Of a DNA stretch of 64,000 nt, positions 10,009-19,618 are shown piece after piece (position 1 is the stretch's first letter; the number at the start of each line of letters is the position of its first letter). The position numbers were made by a program, and so were the translations under genes. Origin of the DNA: Hypericibacter adhaerens (GTDB taxonomy: Bacteria > Pseudomonadota > Alphaproteobacteria > Dongiales > Dongiaceae); assembly GCF_008728835.1 (NCBI RefSeq), contig NZ_CP042582.1, positions 1,302,001 to 1,366,000 of the forward strand, in the 5' to 3' direction. A model generated the notes under the pieces. The model worked only from the letters and a program-made list of their open reading frames with translations. It was not told the DNA's origin and made no database searches.

Positions 10009-10881
10009 ATGACCGATGACAGCACGTCGCCTGCGGCGGCCGGTCATATGACCGTCAATCGCGCCGGTGGCCGGATCACCTTGGGGACGGAGCAGCACAA
10101 GCAGCTTTTCTGCCGCATGCTGCTCGATTCCCACGATCCCTATAAGCCCGCCGTCATCGCCTGGCCCAAGCTCGACGACGAGGCCTTCGCGCGCCTGACC
10201 GGCCTGCCGGTCTGGGACATGGCGGTGCGCGTCGAGGGCGAGGCCTCGATGGCGGTCGGAACCTATGCCGCCACCATCCAGGACCCGCTGCTGCGCGAAG
10301 CTGTGACCATGGATGCCGGCGAGGAGGCGCGCCACCGGCTCGTGCTCGGCAAGATGGTCGAGTTCTACGGCATCAAGCTGGCGGCCGAACCCGATTATCC
10401 GCCGCCGCCCGATCCCGAGCTCGCTTTCCTGCAGACCGGCTATGGCGAATGCTTCGACAGCTTCTTCGCCTTCGGCCTGTTCGAGCTGGCGCGCCGTTCC
10501 GGCTTCTTCCCGCCCGAGCTGGTCGAGACCTTCGAGCCGGTGATCCAGGAGGAATGCCGCCACATCCTGTTCTTCGTGAATTGGCGGCTATGGCATCGCC
10601 GTCAGCTGCCCTGGTATCGGCGTACCCTGTTCGACCTGCGCTGCCTGGCGATCTTCGCGGGCCGCATCAAGGCGCGCGCCGCCTCCGCGAAGGATGTCGG
10701 CGATCAGCGCAACTTCACGGCCGTCAGCAGCAAGGCGATCAAGACCGATCTCAAGGCCCGCGATCTCCTGGCCCTGTGCCTCGCCGAGAACGACCGTCGC
10801 ATGGCCCGCTATGACAGCCGGCTGCCGCGTCCGCAGCTGGTGCCGACGCTGGTCAGGCTCGCGCTGAAGTTCATCCGGTAG
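10009..10881 (+). CDS. Ferritin-like diiron-domain protein
   Basis: This is a 290-residue soluble protein. It shows the four-helix carboxylate-bridged diiron pattern: a helix with E-G-E-A-S near residue 77, an E-E-A-R-H motif at 105-109, a G-Y-G-E-C-F-D helix near 145, and a second E-E-C-R-H motif at 181-185. The two E-x-x-H motifs separated by about 75 residues, each preceded by a lone Glu helix, are typical of ferritin-like oxidases and hydroxylases. The substrate is unknown. The start ATG has AAGGGC about 10 bp upstream. It converges on hemN across a double-hairpin repeat that probably ends both transcripts. Confidence 0.8.
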   Translation: MTDDSTSPAAAGHMTVNRAGGRITLGTEQHKQLFCRMLLDSHDPYKPAVIAWPKLDDEAFARLTGLPVWDMAVRVEGEASMAVGTYAATIQDPLLREAVTMDAGEEARHRLVLGKMVEFYGIKLAAEPDYPPPPDPELAFLQTGYGECFDSFFAFGLFELARRSGFFPPELVETFEPVIQEECRHILFFVNWRLWHRRQLPWYRRTLFDLRCLAIFAGRIKARAASAKDVGDQRNFTAVSSKAIKTDLKARDLLALCLAENDRRMARYDSRLPRPQLVPTLVRLALKFIR

Positions 10882-10923
10882 CGAGAGCCATGGCGCCGGA
10901 CGGCGCCCACCAATGCTCTTGTG

Positions 10924-11003
10924 GTCACCCCCGCGAAAGCGGGGGCCCATGTTGATGTCGTGCTCTGGCCTATCCCATGGGCCCCCGCTTTCGCGGGGGT
11001 GAC
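10924..11003. repeat. Family 1 dispersed palindromic repeat, copy 1
   Basis: An 80 bp inverted repeat. Each 27 bp arm contains its own hairpin (CCCCGCGAAAGCGGGG core), and the two arms are complementary. It sits between convergent genes (ferritin-like + and hemN -), a position suited to a bidirectional terminator. Two close relatives occur at 42595-42675 and 44193-44272. Confidence 0.85.
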
Positions 11004-11014
11004 GTAAACAAGCG

Positions 11015-12364
11015 CTACACCGCGCGGCTGAAGCCGCCGGGCCTCGCGCCGAGATGGGCGTCGAAGGCCGAGGCCACCGTCCGCGCCAGGAAATGTGAAT
11101 CGTCGGCGAGCCGCACGACAGAGCCTTCGACCTGGACGATGCCGTCGGCCGCCAGCGCCTCCAGCCGGTTGGCCGAGCGCATCAGCTCGGCCGGCGCCGC
11201 GCCATGCCGGGCGCAGATCGCGGCCACATCCACCTCGAAATCGCACATGAGCCGCTCGATGAGCTCGCCTCGCAGCCGGTCCTCCGCCGTCAGCCGGTAG
11301 CCGCGGGCCGTCGCCAGCTCGCCCCGCTGCACCCGCTCGGCATAGGCGCCGAGCACGGTCTCGTTCTGCACATAGCCTTGCGGCAGCCGGCCGATGGCCG
11401 AGGCGCCGAAGCCGATCAGGGTTTCGGCGGAATCGGTAGTGTAGCCCTGGAAGTTGCGATGGAGCGCTCCCTTCGCCGAGGCCTCGGCGAGGCGGTCGCC
11501 GGGCAGCGCGAAATGATCGATGCCGATGCGCCGGTAGCCGGCTGCCATGAGGGCCTCGGCGATGGCCTCGGCCTGGTCGTGCCGGGCGCTGCCGCCAGGC
11601 AGGGCCGCCTCGTCGATCTTGCGCTGATGCTTCTTGAAGCCCGGCAGATGCGCATAGCCGAAGACCGCGATGCGGCCCGGGCGCAGCGCCACGCAGGCCT
11701 CGACGGTCTCGAGGCAGGAGCGCACCGTCTGATGCGGCAGGCCGTAGATCAGGTCGAAACCGATGCTGTCGATGCCGGCGGCGCGCAAAGCCGTAACCGC
11801 CGCCGCGGTCTGCTCGAAGCCCTGGCGGCGGTTGATGGCTTCCTGCACCCGGACATCGAAGCTCTGCACCCCGAGATTCGCGCGCGTCACGCCGGCCTCG
11901 CCGAAGGCTCCGATCATGGCGGGGGCGAGCGTCCGCGGATCGATCTCGACGGCGGTCTCGGCATCGCGCTCCAGCGGGAAGCGTTGGCGCAGAAGACGGA
12001 CCAGGCCCGCGAAATCGACGGGCGCGAGGATGGTCGGGGTCCCGCCGCCGAAGTGAATCTGCCGGACCGGCAGCGGTTGCGTGAGCCGGTCGGCGACGAG
12101 CTCGATCTCGCGGCGGAGGGCGGCGAGATAGTCGAGGATCGGCCGGTCGCGGCGGGCCACGGTGGTGTGGCAGCCGCAGTACCAGCACATGGACCGGCAG
12201 AACGGAATATGCAGATAGAGCGAGGCCGGGGCCGCCGGGAGGCTCGCCAGCCATTTGTCATAGCGGCGGGCGGACACGGCGCCGGTGAAATGTGGTGCGG
12301 TCGGGTAGCTCGTATAGCGGGGCAGGCGCTCCTCGGCATAGCGCGCCCGGATGGAGTCCTTCAT
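11015..12364 (-). CDS. hemN: Oxygen-independent coproporphyrinogen III oxidase
   Basis: A radical SAM enzyme of 449 residues, the usual HemN length, that converts coproporphyrinogen III to protoporphyrinogen IX without oxygen during haem synthesis. The iron-sulfur motif is C56-x3-C60-x2-C63-x-C65 with the family's extra cysteine. The N-terminal R-Y-T-S-Y-P-T-A-P-H-F segment and the H-F-G-G-G-T-P SAM-binding loop are also present. The enzyme is cytoplasmic. An FNR/FixK-type box lies 95 bp upstream, as expected for a gene needed under low oxygen. It is transcribed away from the oxoprolinase gene. Confidence 0.95.
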   Translation of the reverse strand: MKDSIRARYAEERLPRYTSYPTAPHFTGAVSARRYDKWLASLPAAPASLYLHIPFCRSMCWYCGCHTTVARRDRPILDYLAALRREIELVADRLTQPLPVRQIHFGGGTPTILAPVDFAGLVRLLRQRFPLERDAETAVEIDPRTLAPAMIGAFGEAGVTRANLGVQSFDVRVQEAINRRQGFEQTAAAVTALRAAGIDSIGFDLIYGLPHQTVRSCLETVEACVALRPGRIAVFGYAHLPGFKKHQRKIDEAALPGGSARHDQAEAIAEALMAAGYRRIGIDHFALPGDRLAEASAKGALHRNFQGYTTDSAETLIGFGASAIGRLPQGYVQNETVLGAYAERVQRGELATARGYRLTAEDRLRGELIERLMCDFEVDVAAICARHGAAPAELMRSANRLEALAADGIVQVEGSVVRLADDSHFLARTVASAFDAHLGARPGGFSRAV

Positions 12365-12458
12365 GAAGGACCTTCCTCGTCGTCAAAGACCATGGCCAGA
12401 CGAGGGGAAAGCCCTGCCGGCCGATGCTGCAACATCGGTTGCGGCGGCGTTCCCGTCA

Positions 12459-12472
12459 TTGATCCATCTCAA
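12459..12472 (-). promoter_or_regulatory. FNR/FixK-type anaerobic regulator box upstream of hemN
   Basis: TTGATCCATCTCAA matches the FNR consensus TTGAT-N4-ATCAA at 9 of 10 fixed positions. It lies 95 bp upstream of the hemN start codon. hemN is a classic target of FNR, Anr and FixK regulators, so site and gene support one another. Confidence 0.65.
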
Positions 12473-12613
12473 AGGAGTGCCTCCCGGGGGCGGGCGGCCC
12501 GGCCGAGGCGCTGACGGGCCCGGCGCCATCCGTTACACTCCCGGGCTCTTTTTTCGACCCGGCCGCTGTCGTCCAGGGCAGCGGCCGATCGCGTCACCAG
12601 GCAGGAGCGGGTC

Positions 12614-15600
12614 ATGGCGGAGAAGGCGGCCGGAATCATGGGCAAGCTCGCGGGCGGCAAGGACGCCGCCGTGGAGGGGGGCCGCTGGCAGTTCTGGATC
12701 GACCGGGGCGGCACCTTCACCGACATCGTCGCGCGGCGCCCGGATGGCGGCCTCGTGACGCACAAGCTGCTGTCCGAGAATCCCGAGCGTTATCGCGACG
12801 CGGCGATCCAGGGCATCCGCGAGCTGCTCAAGCTCGGGGCGGGGCGGCCGATCCCGGCCGACGCGATCGCCGCGGTCAAGATGGGGACCACCGTCGGCAC
12901 CAACGCGCTGCTCGAGCGCAAGGGCGACCGCACGCTGCTGGCCGTGACCAGGGGCTTCGCCGACGCGCTCAGGATCGGCTACCAGAACCGCCCCGATATC
13001 TTCGCGCGGCGGATCGTGCTGCCCGAGCTGCTCTATGAGCGCGTGCTCGAGGTCGATGAGCGCGTCACGGCCGAGGGCGAGGTGCTGCGGCCGCTCGATC
13101 TCGCGGGCGCGCGGACCGGGCTGCAGGCGGCGCTCGCGGACGGCATCCATGCGGTCGCGATCCTGCTGATGCACGGCTATCGCCATACCGAGCATGAGCG
13201 AAGGCTGGCCGAGCTCGCCCGCGAGATGGGCTTCAGCCAGGTCTCGGTCAGCCACCGCGTCAGCCCGCTGATGAAGCTGGTCGGGCGCGGCGACACCACG
13301 GTGGTCGATGCCTATCTCTCGCCGCTGCTGCGCCGCTATGTCGACCAGGTGGCCTCGGAGCTGGGCGGCGCGCGGCTCATGTTCATGCAGTCCAATGGCG
13401 GCCTCACCGACGCGCGCCTCTTCCAGGGCAAGGACTGCATCCTGTCGGGCCCCGCGGGCGGCATCGTCGGCGCGGTCGAGACCTCGCGCCAGGCGGGGTT
13501 CGAGCGCATCATCGGCTTCGACATGGGCGGCACCTCGACCGACGTGTCGCATTACGCCGGCGAGTATGAGCGCGCCTTCGAGACCCATGTGGCGGGCGTG
13601 CGCATGCGCGCGCCCATGATGCAGATCCACACGGTCGCGGCTGGCGGCGGCTCGATCCTGTTCTTCGACGGCGCGCGCTTCCGCGTCGGCCCGGAATCGG
13701 CCGGCGCCGATCCCGGCCCCGCCTGCTATCGCCGCGGCGGCCCGCTCACCGTCACCGACTGCAACGTGATGCTGGGCAAGCTGCAGCCCGATTTCTTCCC
13801 GAAGATCTTCGGGCCCGGCGGCGACCAGCCGCTCGATACCGCGATCGTCAAGTCCAAGTTCGAGGCGATGGCGGCCCGGATCGAGGCCGCGACCGGACAG
13901 AAGCGGACGCCCGAACAGGTGGCCGAGGGTTTCCTCACCATCGCGGTCGAGAACATGGCGAACGCGATCAAGGAGATCTCGATCCAGCGCGGTTATGACG
14001 TGACGCGCTACACGCTCTGCTGCTTCGGCGGCGCCGGTGGCCAGCATGCCTGCCTGGTGGCCGACGCGCTGGGCATGACCAAGATCTTCCTCCACCCCAT
14101 GGCGGGCGTGCTCTCGGCCTATGGCATGGGCCTGGCCGATGTCCGCGCCATGCGCGAATCCGCGATCGAGGCGAAGCTCGGCGAGCCGGCGCTGGCGGAT
14201 GCCAAGGCGAGGCTCGACCAGCTCGAGGCGCTGGCGCGCGAGGAGATGAAGGGGCAGGAGCTGCCGGAGGCGGCGCTTTCGGCTGTCCGGCGCGTGCATC
14301 TGCGCTATGAGGGCACGGACGCCGCCCTGGTGGTGGAGTTCGGCGGCCTCAAGGAGGTCGTCGCGCGCTTCGAGGCGGCGCACCGCCAGCGCTACGGCTT
14401 CATCGTGCCCGACAAGGGTCATGTCCTCGAGGCGGTCTCGGTCGAGGTGATCGGCAAGACCGAGAGCGTATCGGACCCGGTGATCGAGCCGCGCGCGCTC
14501 AAGCCGCAGCCGCGCTCCAAGGCCCGCGTCGCGATGCGCGCCGCCGGCACCGCCCACGACACGCGGCTCTATGACCGCGCCGACCTGCAGCCGGGCGACA
14601 AGATCGCCGGCCCCGCCATCATCGTGGAGCCGATCGGCACCAACGTGATCGAGCCCGGCTGGCAGGCCGAGATGACGCCGCACGGCCATCTGGTTCTCAC
14701 GCGCATCGTGGCGCTGCAGCGCGCCTCGGCCGTCGGCACCAAGGTCGATCCGGTCATGCTCGAGATCTTCAACAATCTCTTCATGTCGATCGCCGAGCAG
14801 ATGGGCTCGACGCTGGAGAAGACCAGCTACTCGGTCAATATCAAGGAGCGGCTCGATTTCTCCTGCGCGATCTTCGACCGCGAGGGCCAGCTCATCGCCA
14901 ATGCGCCGCACATGCCGGTGCATCTGGGCTCGATGGGCGAGAGCATCCGCACCGTCATCCGCAGCCGCAGCGCCACCATGGCTCCCGGCGACGTGTTCGT
15001 GCTGAACGCGCCCTATAACGGCGGCACCCATCTGCCGGACGTGACGGTGGTGACGCCGGTGTTCGAGCGGGATGCGCGCCCCTCCCTGACCCTCCCCCAC
15101 AAGGGGGGAGGGGATAAGGAAGAGGGAGCCGGCGCCGCAAAACTGATCCCCTCCCCCTTGATGGGGGAGGGTCAGGGAGGGGGTGGAGCAACCAACTCTC
15201 CGTCCGCCAACCGCGTCCTCTTCTATGTCGCCAGCCGCGGGCATCATGCCGATATCGGCGGGATCACCCCGGGCTCGATGCCGCCCGACAGCCGCACGGT
15301 CGAGGAGGAGGGCGTCCTCATCGACGATTTCCAGCTGGTCGATCGCGGCCGCTTCCTCGAGGCGGAGATGCGGGCCTTACTCTCCTCGGGCAAATATCCC
15401 GCGCGCAACCCCGACCAGAACATCGCCGACTTGCGCGCCCAGATCGCCGCCAACGAGAAGGGCGTGCAGGAGCTCCGGCGCATGGTGGCGATGTATGGGC
15501 TGGACGTGGTCTGGGCCTATATGGGCCATGTCCAGGACAATGCCGAGGAGCAGGTGCGCCGCGTGATCTCCGTGCTCAAGGACGGGCGCTTCACCTATCC

Positions 15601-16429
15601 GCTCGACGATGGCAGCCAGATCACGGTCGCGATCGCCATCGACCATCCTTCGCGCTCGGCCCGGATCGATTTCACCGGCACCAGCCCGCAGGCCGCGAGC
15701 AACTTCAACGCGCCCTCGGCCGTCTGCCGTGCGGCCGTGCTCTATGTCTTCCGGACACTGGTGGACGACACCATCCCGATGAACGAGGGCTGCCTCAAGC
15801 CGCTCGAGGTCGTCATCCCGCCCGGCTCGATGCTCAATCCGCGCTATCCCGCGGCGGTGGTGGCGGGCAATGTCGAGACCTCGCAATGCATCACCGACAC
15901 GCTCTATGGGGCGCTGGGCGTGATGGCGGCCTCGCAGGGCACGATGAACAACCTCACCTTCGGCAACGCGCGCTATCAGTATTACGAGACCATCTGCGGC
16001 GGCTCGGGCGCGGGGCCGGACTTCGACGGCACCGACGCGGTCCATACCCACATGACCAACTCGCGCCTGACCGATCCCGAGATTCTGGAATGGCGCTTCC
16101 CGGTGCTGGTGGAAAGCTTCGCCATCCGGCGCGGCTCGGGCGGCAAGGGCAAGCATCGCGGCGGCGACGGGGTCACCCGCAAGCTGCGTTTCCGCGAGGC
16201 GATGACGGCCGCGATCCTCTCCGGCCACCGCAAGGTGCCGCCCTACGGCATGGCCGGCGGCGAGCCGGGTGCGGTCGGGAAGAACTATGTCATCCGCGCC
16301 GATGGCAGCCGCACCGATCTGGGCTCGACCGACAAGACGGAGATGAATCCGGGCGACATGTTCGTGATCGAGACGCCCGGCGGCGGCGGGTTCGGGAAGG
16401 TGGAGGAGGCGAGGAAAGCGGCGGAGTGA
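12614..16429 (+). CDS. 5-oxoprolinase/hydantoinase, fused HyuA-HyuB type, with a repeat-derived insertion
   Basis: This 1271-residue cytoplasmic enzyme of the ATP-dependent 5-oxoprolinase family should open 5-oxo-L-proline to glutamate, though hydantoin-type substrates are possible. The HyuA half covers about residues 25-700, with [11 protein letters not shown] at the start and [10 protein letters not shown] near 303. The HyuB half runs from about 710 to the end. The start has AGGAG at 12603-12607, 6 bp before the ATG. At about residues 822-863 the frame reads through a family 2 palindromic repeat (15080-15184), adding some 35-40 residues between the strand ending V-V-T-P-V-F and the conserved [11 protein letters not shown]. 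The frame stays open. Whether activity survives is unknown. Confidence 0.9.
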   Translation: MAEKAAGIMGKLAGGKDAAVEGGRWQFWIDRGGTFTDIVARRPDGGLVTHKLLSENPERYRDAAIQGIRELLKLGAGRPIPADAIAAVKMGTTVGTNALLERKGDRTLLAVTRGFADALRIGYQNRPDIFARRIVLPELLYERVLEVDERVTAEGEVLRPLDLAGARTGLQAALADGIHAVAILLMHGYRHTEHERRLAELAREMGFSQVSVSHRVSPLMKLVGRGDTTVVDAYLSPLLRRYVDQVASELGGARLMFMQSNGGLTDARLFQGKDCILSGPAGGIVGAVETSRQAGFERIIGFDMGGTSTDVSHYAGEYERAFETHVAGVRMRAPMMQIHTVAAGGGSILFFDGARFRVGPESAGADPGPACYRRGGPLTVTDCNVMLGKLQPDFFPKIFGPGGDQPLDTAIVKSKFEAMAARIEAATGQKRTPEQVAEGFLTIAVENMANAIKEISIQRGYDVTRYTLCCFGGAGGQHACLVADALGMTKIFLHPMAGVLSAYGMGLADVRAMRESAIEAKLGEPALADAKARLDQLEALAREEMKGQELPEAALSAVRRVHLRYEGTDAALVVEFGGLKEVVARFEAAHRQRYGFIVPDKGHVLEAVSVEVIGKTESVSDPVIEPRALKPQPRSKARVAMRAAGTAHDTRLYDRADLQPGDKIAGPAIIVEPIGTNVIEPGWQAEMTPHGHLVLTRIVALQRASAVGTKVDPVMLEIFNNLFMSIAEQMGSTLEKTSYSVNIKERLDFSCAIFDREGQLIANAPHMPVHLGSMGESIRTVIRSRSATMAPGDVFVLNAPYNGGTHLPDVTVVTPVFERDARPSLTLPHKGGGDKEEGAGAAKLIPSPLMGEGQGGGGATNSPSANRVLFYVASRGHHADIGGITPGSMPPDSRTVEEEGVLIDDFQLVDRGRFLEAEMRALLSSGKYPARNPDQNIADLRAQIAANEKGVQELRRMVAMYGLDVVWAYMGHVQDNAEEQVRRVISVLKDGRFTYPLDDGSQITVAIAIDHPSRSARIDFTGTSPQAASNFNAPSAVCRAAVLYVFRTLVDDTIPMNEGCLKPLEVVIPPGSMLNPRYPAAVVAGNVETSQCITDTLYGALGVMAASQGTMNNLTFGNARYQYYETICGGSGAGPDFDGTDAVHTHMTNSRLTDPEILEWRFPVLVESFAIRRGSGGKGKHRGGDGVTRKLRFREAMTAAILSGHRKVPPYGMAGGEPGAVGKNYVIRADGSRTDLGSTDKTEMNPGDMFVIETPGGGGFGKVEEARKAAE
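15080..15184. repeat. Family 2 palindromic repeat inside the oxoprolinase gene
   Basis: Two complementary arms, each with a CCTCCCCC...GGGGGAGG hairpin, flank a short spacer. The unit is of the same kind as the intergenic copies at 19619-19720, 21541-21685, 33045-33184 and 59111-59214. Here it lies wholly within a coding region and keeps the frame open. Confidence 0.8.
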
Positions 16430-16435
16430 AACCTT

Positions 16436-16987
16436 TCAGCCCTCGCCGGGCATGTGGAGGCAATTGATCCCAAAATCGACGATGGGGCTGCCGTCCTCGA
16501 ATTGCGACACCCTCTCCCAGGCTGCACAATCGATCAGCAAACCGTTTCGTTTCACGGTGATGACGTCACGCTGCGATCGTTCTCCGTTGATCTCAGGTCC
16601 CGGGCCGGCTCGAATCGTGCTTGTGATGACCTGATCGGACGAGGAGGTTGCACCCTCCATGAGCGTCTTGTCGTTCTGAATGGCGAGCGGTGTCTCGCCG
16701 ACGCCCGGGATATAGCGTCGGACACGAATCTCGCCACGGCGCCCTGCGCTGTCGGCATAGAGGCAGGTGCCAAGACTGCCGGGCGCTTCCGGCATCTTCA
16801 GCCCTTGCAGCGCGAAGCCTTCGACTTCGATCGGGCAAAGCGCGCCACTGGCCTTGTGCGTGTAGCTGCCATCGCTGGCTTTGATCCAGTCCGACGCGGC
16901 GGCGTTCGCTCCTTCCTTCCCATCAGGTGACGCGCACGCTTGGAGTGCCAATAGCAGCAACGCCCCGACCGCAATGGTTCGTTTCAT
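16436..16987 (-). CDS. Hypothetical lipoprotein
   Basis: 183 residues of no family I recognise. I chose the ATG at 16987 because it begins a classic lipoprotein signal (M-K-R-T, hydrophobic stretch, L-Q-A-C with Cys at about residue 19); the frame extends upstream to 17101, but that part overlaps a palindromic repeat and looks non-coding. The mature part has four further cysteines (in A-L-C-P, G-T-C-L, I-D-C-A and I-N-C-L contexts), suggesting two disulfides in an envelope-facing domain. It converges on the oxoprolinase gene with a 6 bp gap. Confidence 0.65.
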   Translation of the reverse strand: MKRTIAVGALLLLALQACASPDGKEGANAAASDWIKASDGSYTHKASGALCPIEVEGFALQGLKMPEAPGSLGTCLYADSAGRRGEIRVRRYIPGVGETPLAIQNDKTLMEGATSSSDQVITSTIRAGPGPEINGERSQRDVITVKRNGLLIDCAAWERVSQFEDGSPIVDFGINCLHMPGEG

Positions 16988-17071
16988 CGGTGCCCCCGCA
17001 GGAATTGGCCTCAATCCTGAGGGATTGTAGATCGCTGGACAATTACAATCTTGGCGGCAGAGGCTCAAAAA

Positions 17072-17098
17072 CCCCTCCCCCGGAACGAGGGAGGGGAC
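17072..17098. repeat. Family 2 palindromic repeat, single arm
   Basis: One hairpin arm with CCCCTCCCCC and GGGAGGGG halves around GGAACGA. It lies between the cupin gene and the lipoprotein gene and may terminate cupin transcription. Confidence 0.6.
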
Positions 17099-17108
17099 CA
17101 TCGTCGCC

Positions 17109-17543
17109 CTACTTGTCGAACACCGTCAGCTCGGCGCCCTCCGGGGCCACGAAGATCGCGAGCAGGCTGGCGGGTTCCGTGTCGCTGGCGTTCTCGCTCA
17201 CCAGATGCTCGCTGCCGGGCGGCTCGAAGAAGGTCTCGCCCGCGTGATAGACCTTGACCTCGCCGCCCTTGAGCTGCGAGCGGATGGCGCCGGTCAGGAT
17301 ATAGGCCATCACCACGCCGGCATGATGGTGCGAGACGGACTTGCCGCCGGGGTCGTACTCGACCCGGACCGTGGTCAGGCGCTGGCCGGGCAGGTTGGGC
17401 AAGGGCTCGCTCGAGACCAGCGTGACCTTGTCGCCGGGAGGGCTGTCGGCGAAGACATCGGCCGCGCCCGCGAGCGCCAGGCCGGCGCAGAGGGCGAGGG
17501 CGGTGGCCAGCTTGCGGCCGGCCTGTTTTGCGACCTTGTTCAT
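17109..17543 (-). CDS. Exported cupin-domain protein
   Basis: 144 residues. Residues 1-32 form a Sec-type signal peptide ending near V-F-A-D-S, so the protein should be periplasmic. The remainder is a single small cupin: S-H-H-H-A-G-V-V (metal-binding histidines), G-E-T-F-F-E-P-P-G-S-E-H (second cupin motif) and a final beta strand. No catalytic reaction can be assigned. It follows the AhpD-like gene by 32 bp on the same strand, and the pair is probably one transcript controlled by the divergent MocR regulator. Confidence 0.8.
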   Translation of the reverse strand: MNKVAKQAGRKLATALALCAGLALAGAADVFADSPPGDKVTLVSSEPLPNLPGQRLTTVRVEYDPGGKSVSHHHAGVVMAYILTGAIRSQLKGGEVKVYHAGETFFEPPGSEHLVSENASDTEPASLLAIFVAPEGAELTVFDK

Positions 17544-17575
17544 GATCTCTGTCCTTCGGATCGATAGAGACCGCG

Positions 17576-18031
17576 TCAGGCGTTGTGCGGCGCGACGTTC
17601 GGCACCATCCGCGAGGAGATCGCGATCCGGTTCCAGCCATTGATGGCCACGACCGCCATGGTGAGGTTGGCGATCTCCTCGTCGGAGAACTGCCGGCGCA
17701 CCTCCTCGTAGACGACATCCGGCGCATGGCCTTCGGTGATGAGCGTCAGCGCCTCGGTCCAGGCCAAGGCCGCGCGCTCGCGCTCGCTATAGACGGGGGA
17801 TTCGCGCCAGCCATTCAGGAGGTAAAGGCGCACTTCGGACTCGCCGGCCTTGCGCGCATCGGCGCTGTGCATCGCGAGGCAGAAGGCGCAGCCATTGATC
17901 TGCGAAGCCCGCATCTTCACCAGCTCCATCAGCGAATGTTCCAGCCCGCTGTTCTCGATGGTCTGCTGCAGCCCGATCATCGCCTTGTAGGCGGCGGGAG
18001 CGGCCTTCGCGACATTCATCCTGGCGTTCAT
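17576..18031 (-). CDS. Carboxymuconolactone decarboxylase/AhpD-like protein
   Basis: 151 residues with the AhpD/CMD core L-V-K-M-R-A-S-Q-I-N-G-C-A-F-C-L-A-M-H. The C-x2-C pair followed by a histidine is the peroxidase-type active site of AhpD-like alkylhydroperoxidases. I preferred the ATG at 18031 because AAGGATGG lies 5-12 bp upstream; an in-frame ATG at 18040 overlaps that site and would add three residues. The usual role is peroxide or electrophile reduction by a small cytoplasmic oligomer, but members vary in function. It is divergent from the MocR gene at 18162. Confidence 0.85.
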   Translation of the reverse strand: MNARMNVAKAAPAAYKAMIGLQQTIENSGLEHSLMELVKMRASQINGCAFCLAMHSADARKAGESEVRLYLLNGWRESPVYSERERAALAWTEALTLITEGHAPDVVYEEVRRQFSDEEIANLTMAVVAINGWNRIAISSRMVPNVAPHNA

Positions 18032-18161
18032 GACATCCATCCTTGCTTCGAGAGGTTGTGGGCGACCAGCCCTCGGGATCACCCGTGTCGGTCGGTGCCA
18101 GGAGATGTAGAAGCCTGGTGGCCTAGGCGACAGGGCCAGATTCTGATAGAAATGATAGGCC

Positions 18162-19604
18162 ATGAAAGCCGCCCTTAATTCTCGGATTCGACTGGATATT
18201 CGCCTCAAGCGGCGAAGCGGCGGTGCCCTCCACCGCCAGATCTATGAGCGGCTGCGGGCCGATATCCTGGAGGGCCGGCTCGAGCCGGGGCGGCGGCTGG
18301 CCTCGAGCCGGGCGCTCGCCAGCCAGCTCGGCGTCGCGCGCGGCACGGTCGAGCTCGCCTATGCCACGCTGGCGAGCGAGGGCTATGTCGAGACCCAGGC
18401 CGCGGGCGGCACCCTCGTGGCTTCGAACCTGTCGCGACAGCGCCCGATCCCGCGCGGCCGGCGCATCCAGCCCGTCCGGGCGTTCCTCGATCCGGCGTTC
18501 GACACCGCGCAGCCGAAGCCCTTCCAGATGGGGCTGCCGGCGCTCGATCTCTTTCCCCGCAAGCTCTGGTCGCGGCTGGCCGCGCGCAATGCGCGGCGCC
18601 TGTCGCTGGGCGCGCTCAGCTATCAGGATGCGGCCGGCGACCGCCGCCTGCGCGAGGCGATCGCGCATTATCTCGCCATCGCGCGCGGCCTTTCCTGCTC
18701 CAGCGACCAGATCTTCGTCACGCCCGGCTATCAGGGCGCGCTCGGTCTCATCACGCGCGTGCTCCTGCGGCCGGGCGATCCGGTCTGGTTCGAGGATCCG
18801 GGCTATTTCCTCGCGCGCGAGGCCTTAAAGCAGGCGGGCGCGGCGCTGGTGCCGCTGCCGGTCGACCCGGAGGGGATCGATGTCGAGGCGGGCCGCGCGC
18901 GGGCGCCCTGGGCGCGTTTCGCGGTGGTGACACCCTCTCACCAGGCGCCGCTCGGCGTGACGCTCTCCCTCAACCGCCGGCTGGCGCTGCTCGCCTGGGC
19001 GGCGGAGGCGGGGGCCTGGGTGATCGAGGACGATTACGACAGCGAGTATCGCTATCGCGGCCGTCCTCTGCCGGCCTTGAAGAGCCTCGATGAGGCCAAC
19101 CGCGTGCTCTATACCGGGACCTTCAGCAAGGTGCTGCATCCGGGCCTGCGGCTGGGCTATCTCGTGGTGCCGCCGCCGGAGCTGGAGCGGTTCGATCGCG
19201 CGGCGTCGCTGCTGATGCCGAGCCAGGGCTACCTCGACCAGATGACGGTCGCCGATTTCATGACCGAGGGACATTTCGCGCGCCACATCCGACGCATGCG
19301 CCAGCTCTATGCCGAGCGCCGCGAGGCGCTGGCGACAGCCCTCGAGCGTCGGCTCGGCGATCGCCTGCGCGTCGATCTGCAGGCGGGCGGGCTGCATCTG
19401 CTGGGCTGGCTGCGCGAAGGATCCGACGACGAGGCGCTGTCCCAGCGCGCCTGGGCGCAAGGCTTGGCGCCATTGCCGCTGAGCCGCGCCGTGATGCAGG
19501 CGCGCCTGCCGCCGGCGCTGGCGATGAGCTTCACCAATGTGCCCGTCGAGGAATCCGCGGCCGTGGTGGAGCGGATGGCGGCGGTAATCGAGGGGGCGGG
19601 GTGA
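18162..19604 (+). CDS. MocR/PdxR-type GntR regulator with aminotransferase domain
   Basis: 480 residues. An N-terminal GntR winged helix (about 18-85, with L-A-S-S-R-A-L-A-S-Q-L-G-V-A-R-G-T-V) is joined to a fold-type I aminotransferase-like domain (about 115-475). The PLP lysine is K323 in T-F-S-K-V-L-H-P-G-L-R-L-G-Y. MocR proteins sense PLP or an amine via the PLP-binding domain and regulate neighbouring genes. The 130 bp divergent spacer shared with the AhpD-like gene makes that operon the most likely target. Confidence 0.9.
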   Translation: MKAALNSRIRLDIRLKRRSGGALHRQIYERLRADILEGRLEPGRRLASSRALASQLGVARGTVELAYATLASEGYVETQAAGGTLVASNLSRQRPIPRGRRIQPVRAFLDPAFDTAQPKPFQMGLPALDLFPRKLWSRLAARNARRLSLGALSYQDAAGDRRLREAIAHYLAIARGLSCSSDQIFVTPGYQGALGLITRVLLRPGDPVWFEDPGYFLAREALKQAGAALVPLPVDPEGIDVEAGRARAPWARFAVVTPSHQAPLGVTLSLNRRLALLAWAAEAGAWVIEDDYDSEYRYRGRPLPALKSLDEANRVLYTGTFSKVLHPGLRLGYLVVPPPELERFDRAASLLMPSQGYLDQMTVADFMTEGHFARHIRRMRQLYAERREALATALERRLGDRLRVDLQAGGLHLLGWLREGSDDEALSQRAWAQGLAPLPLSRAVMQARLPPALAMSFTNVPVEESAAVVERMAAVIEGAG

Positions 19605-19618
19605 CATCGATTTCTGTC

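Noticed and set aside
8764-10563. A 599-codon minus-strand frame covering the acidic protein gene and the ferritin-like gene
   Set aside because: The plus-strand genes have motifs and ribosome binding sites; the antisense translation does not.
12533-15247. A 904-codon minus-strand frame opposite the oxoprolinase
   Set aside because: Antisense shadow of a gene with conserved motifs throughout; no start with a ribosome binding site.
12614-16429. Oxoprolinase as two separate genes or a frameshifted pseudogene
   Set aside because: The frame is continuous through both halves and through the repeat insertion; no internal stop or second start is needed.
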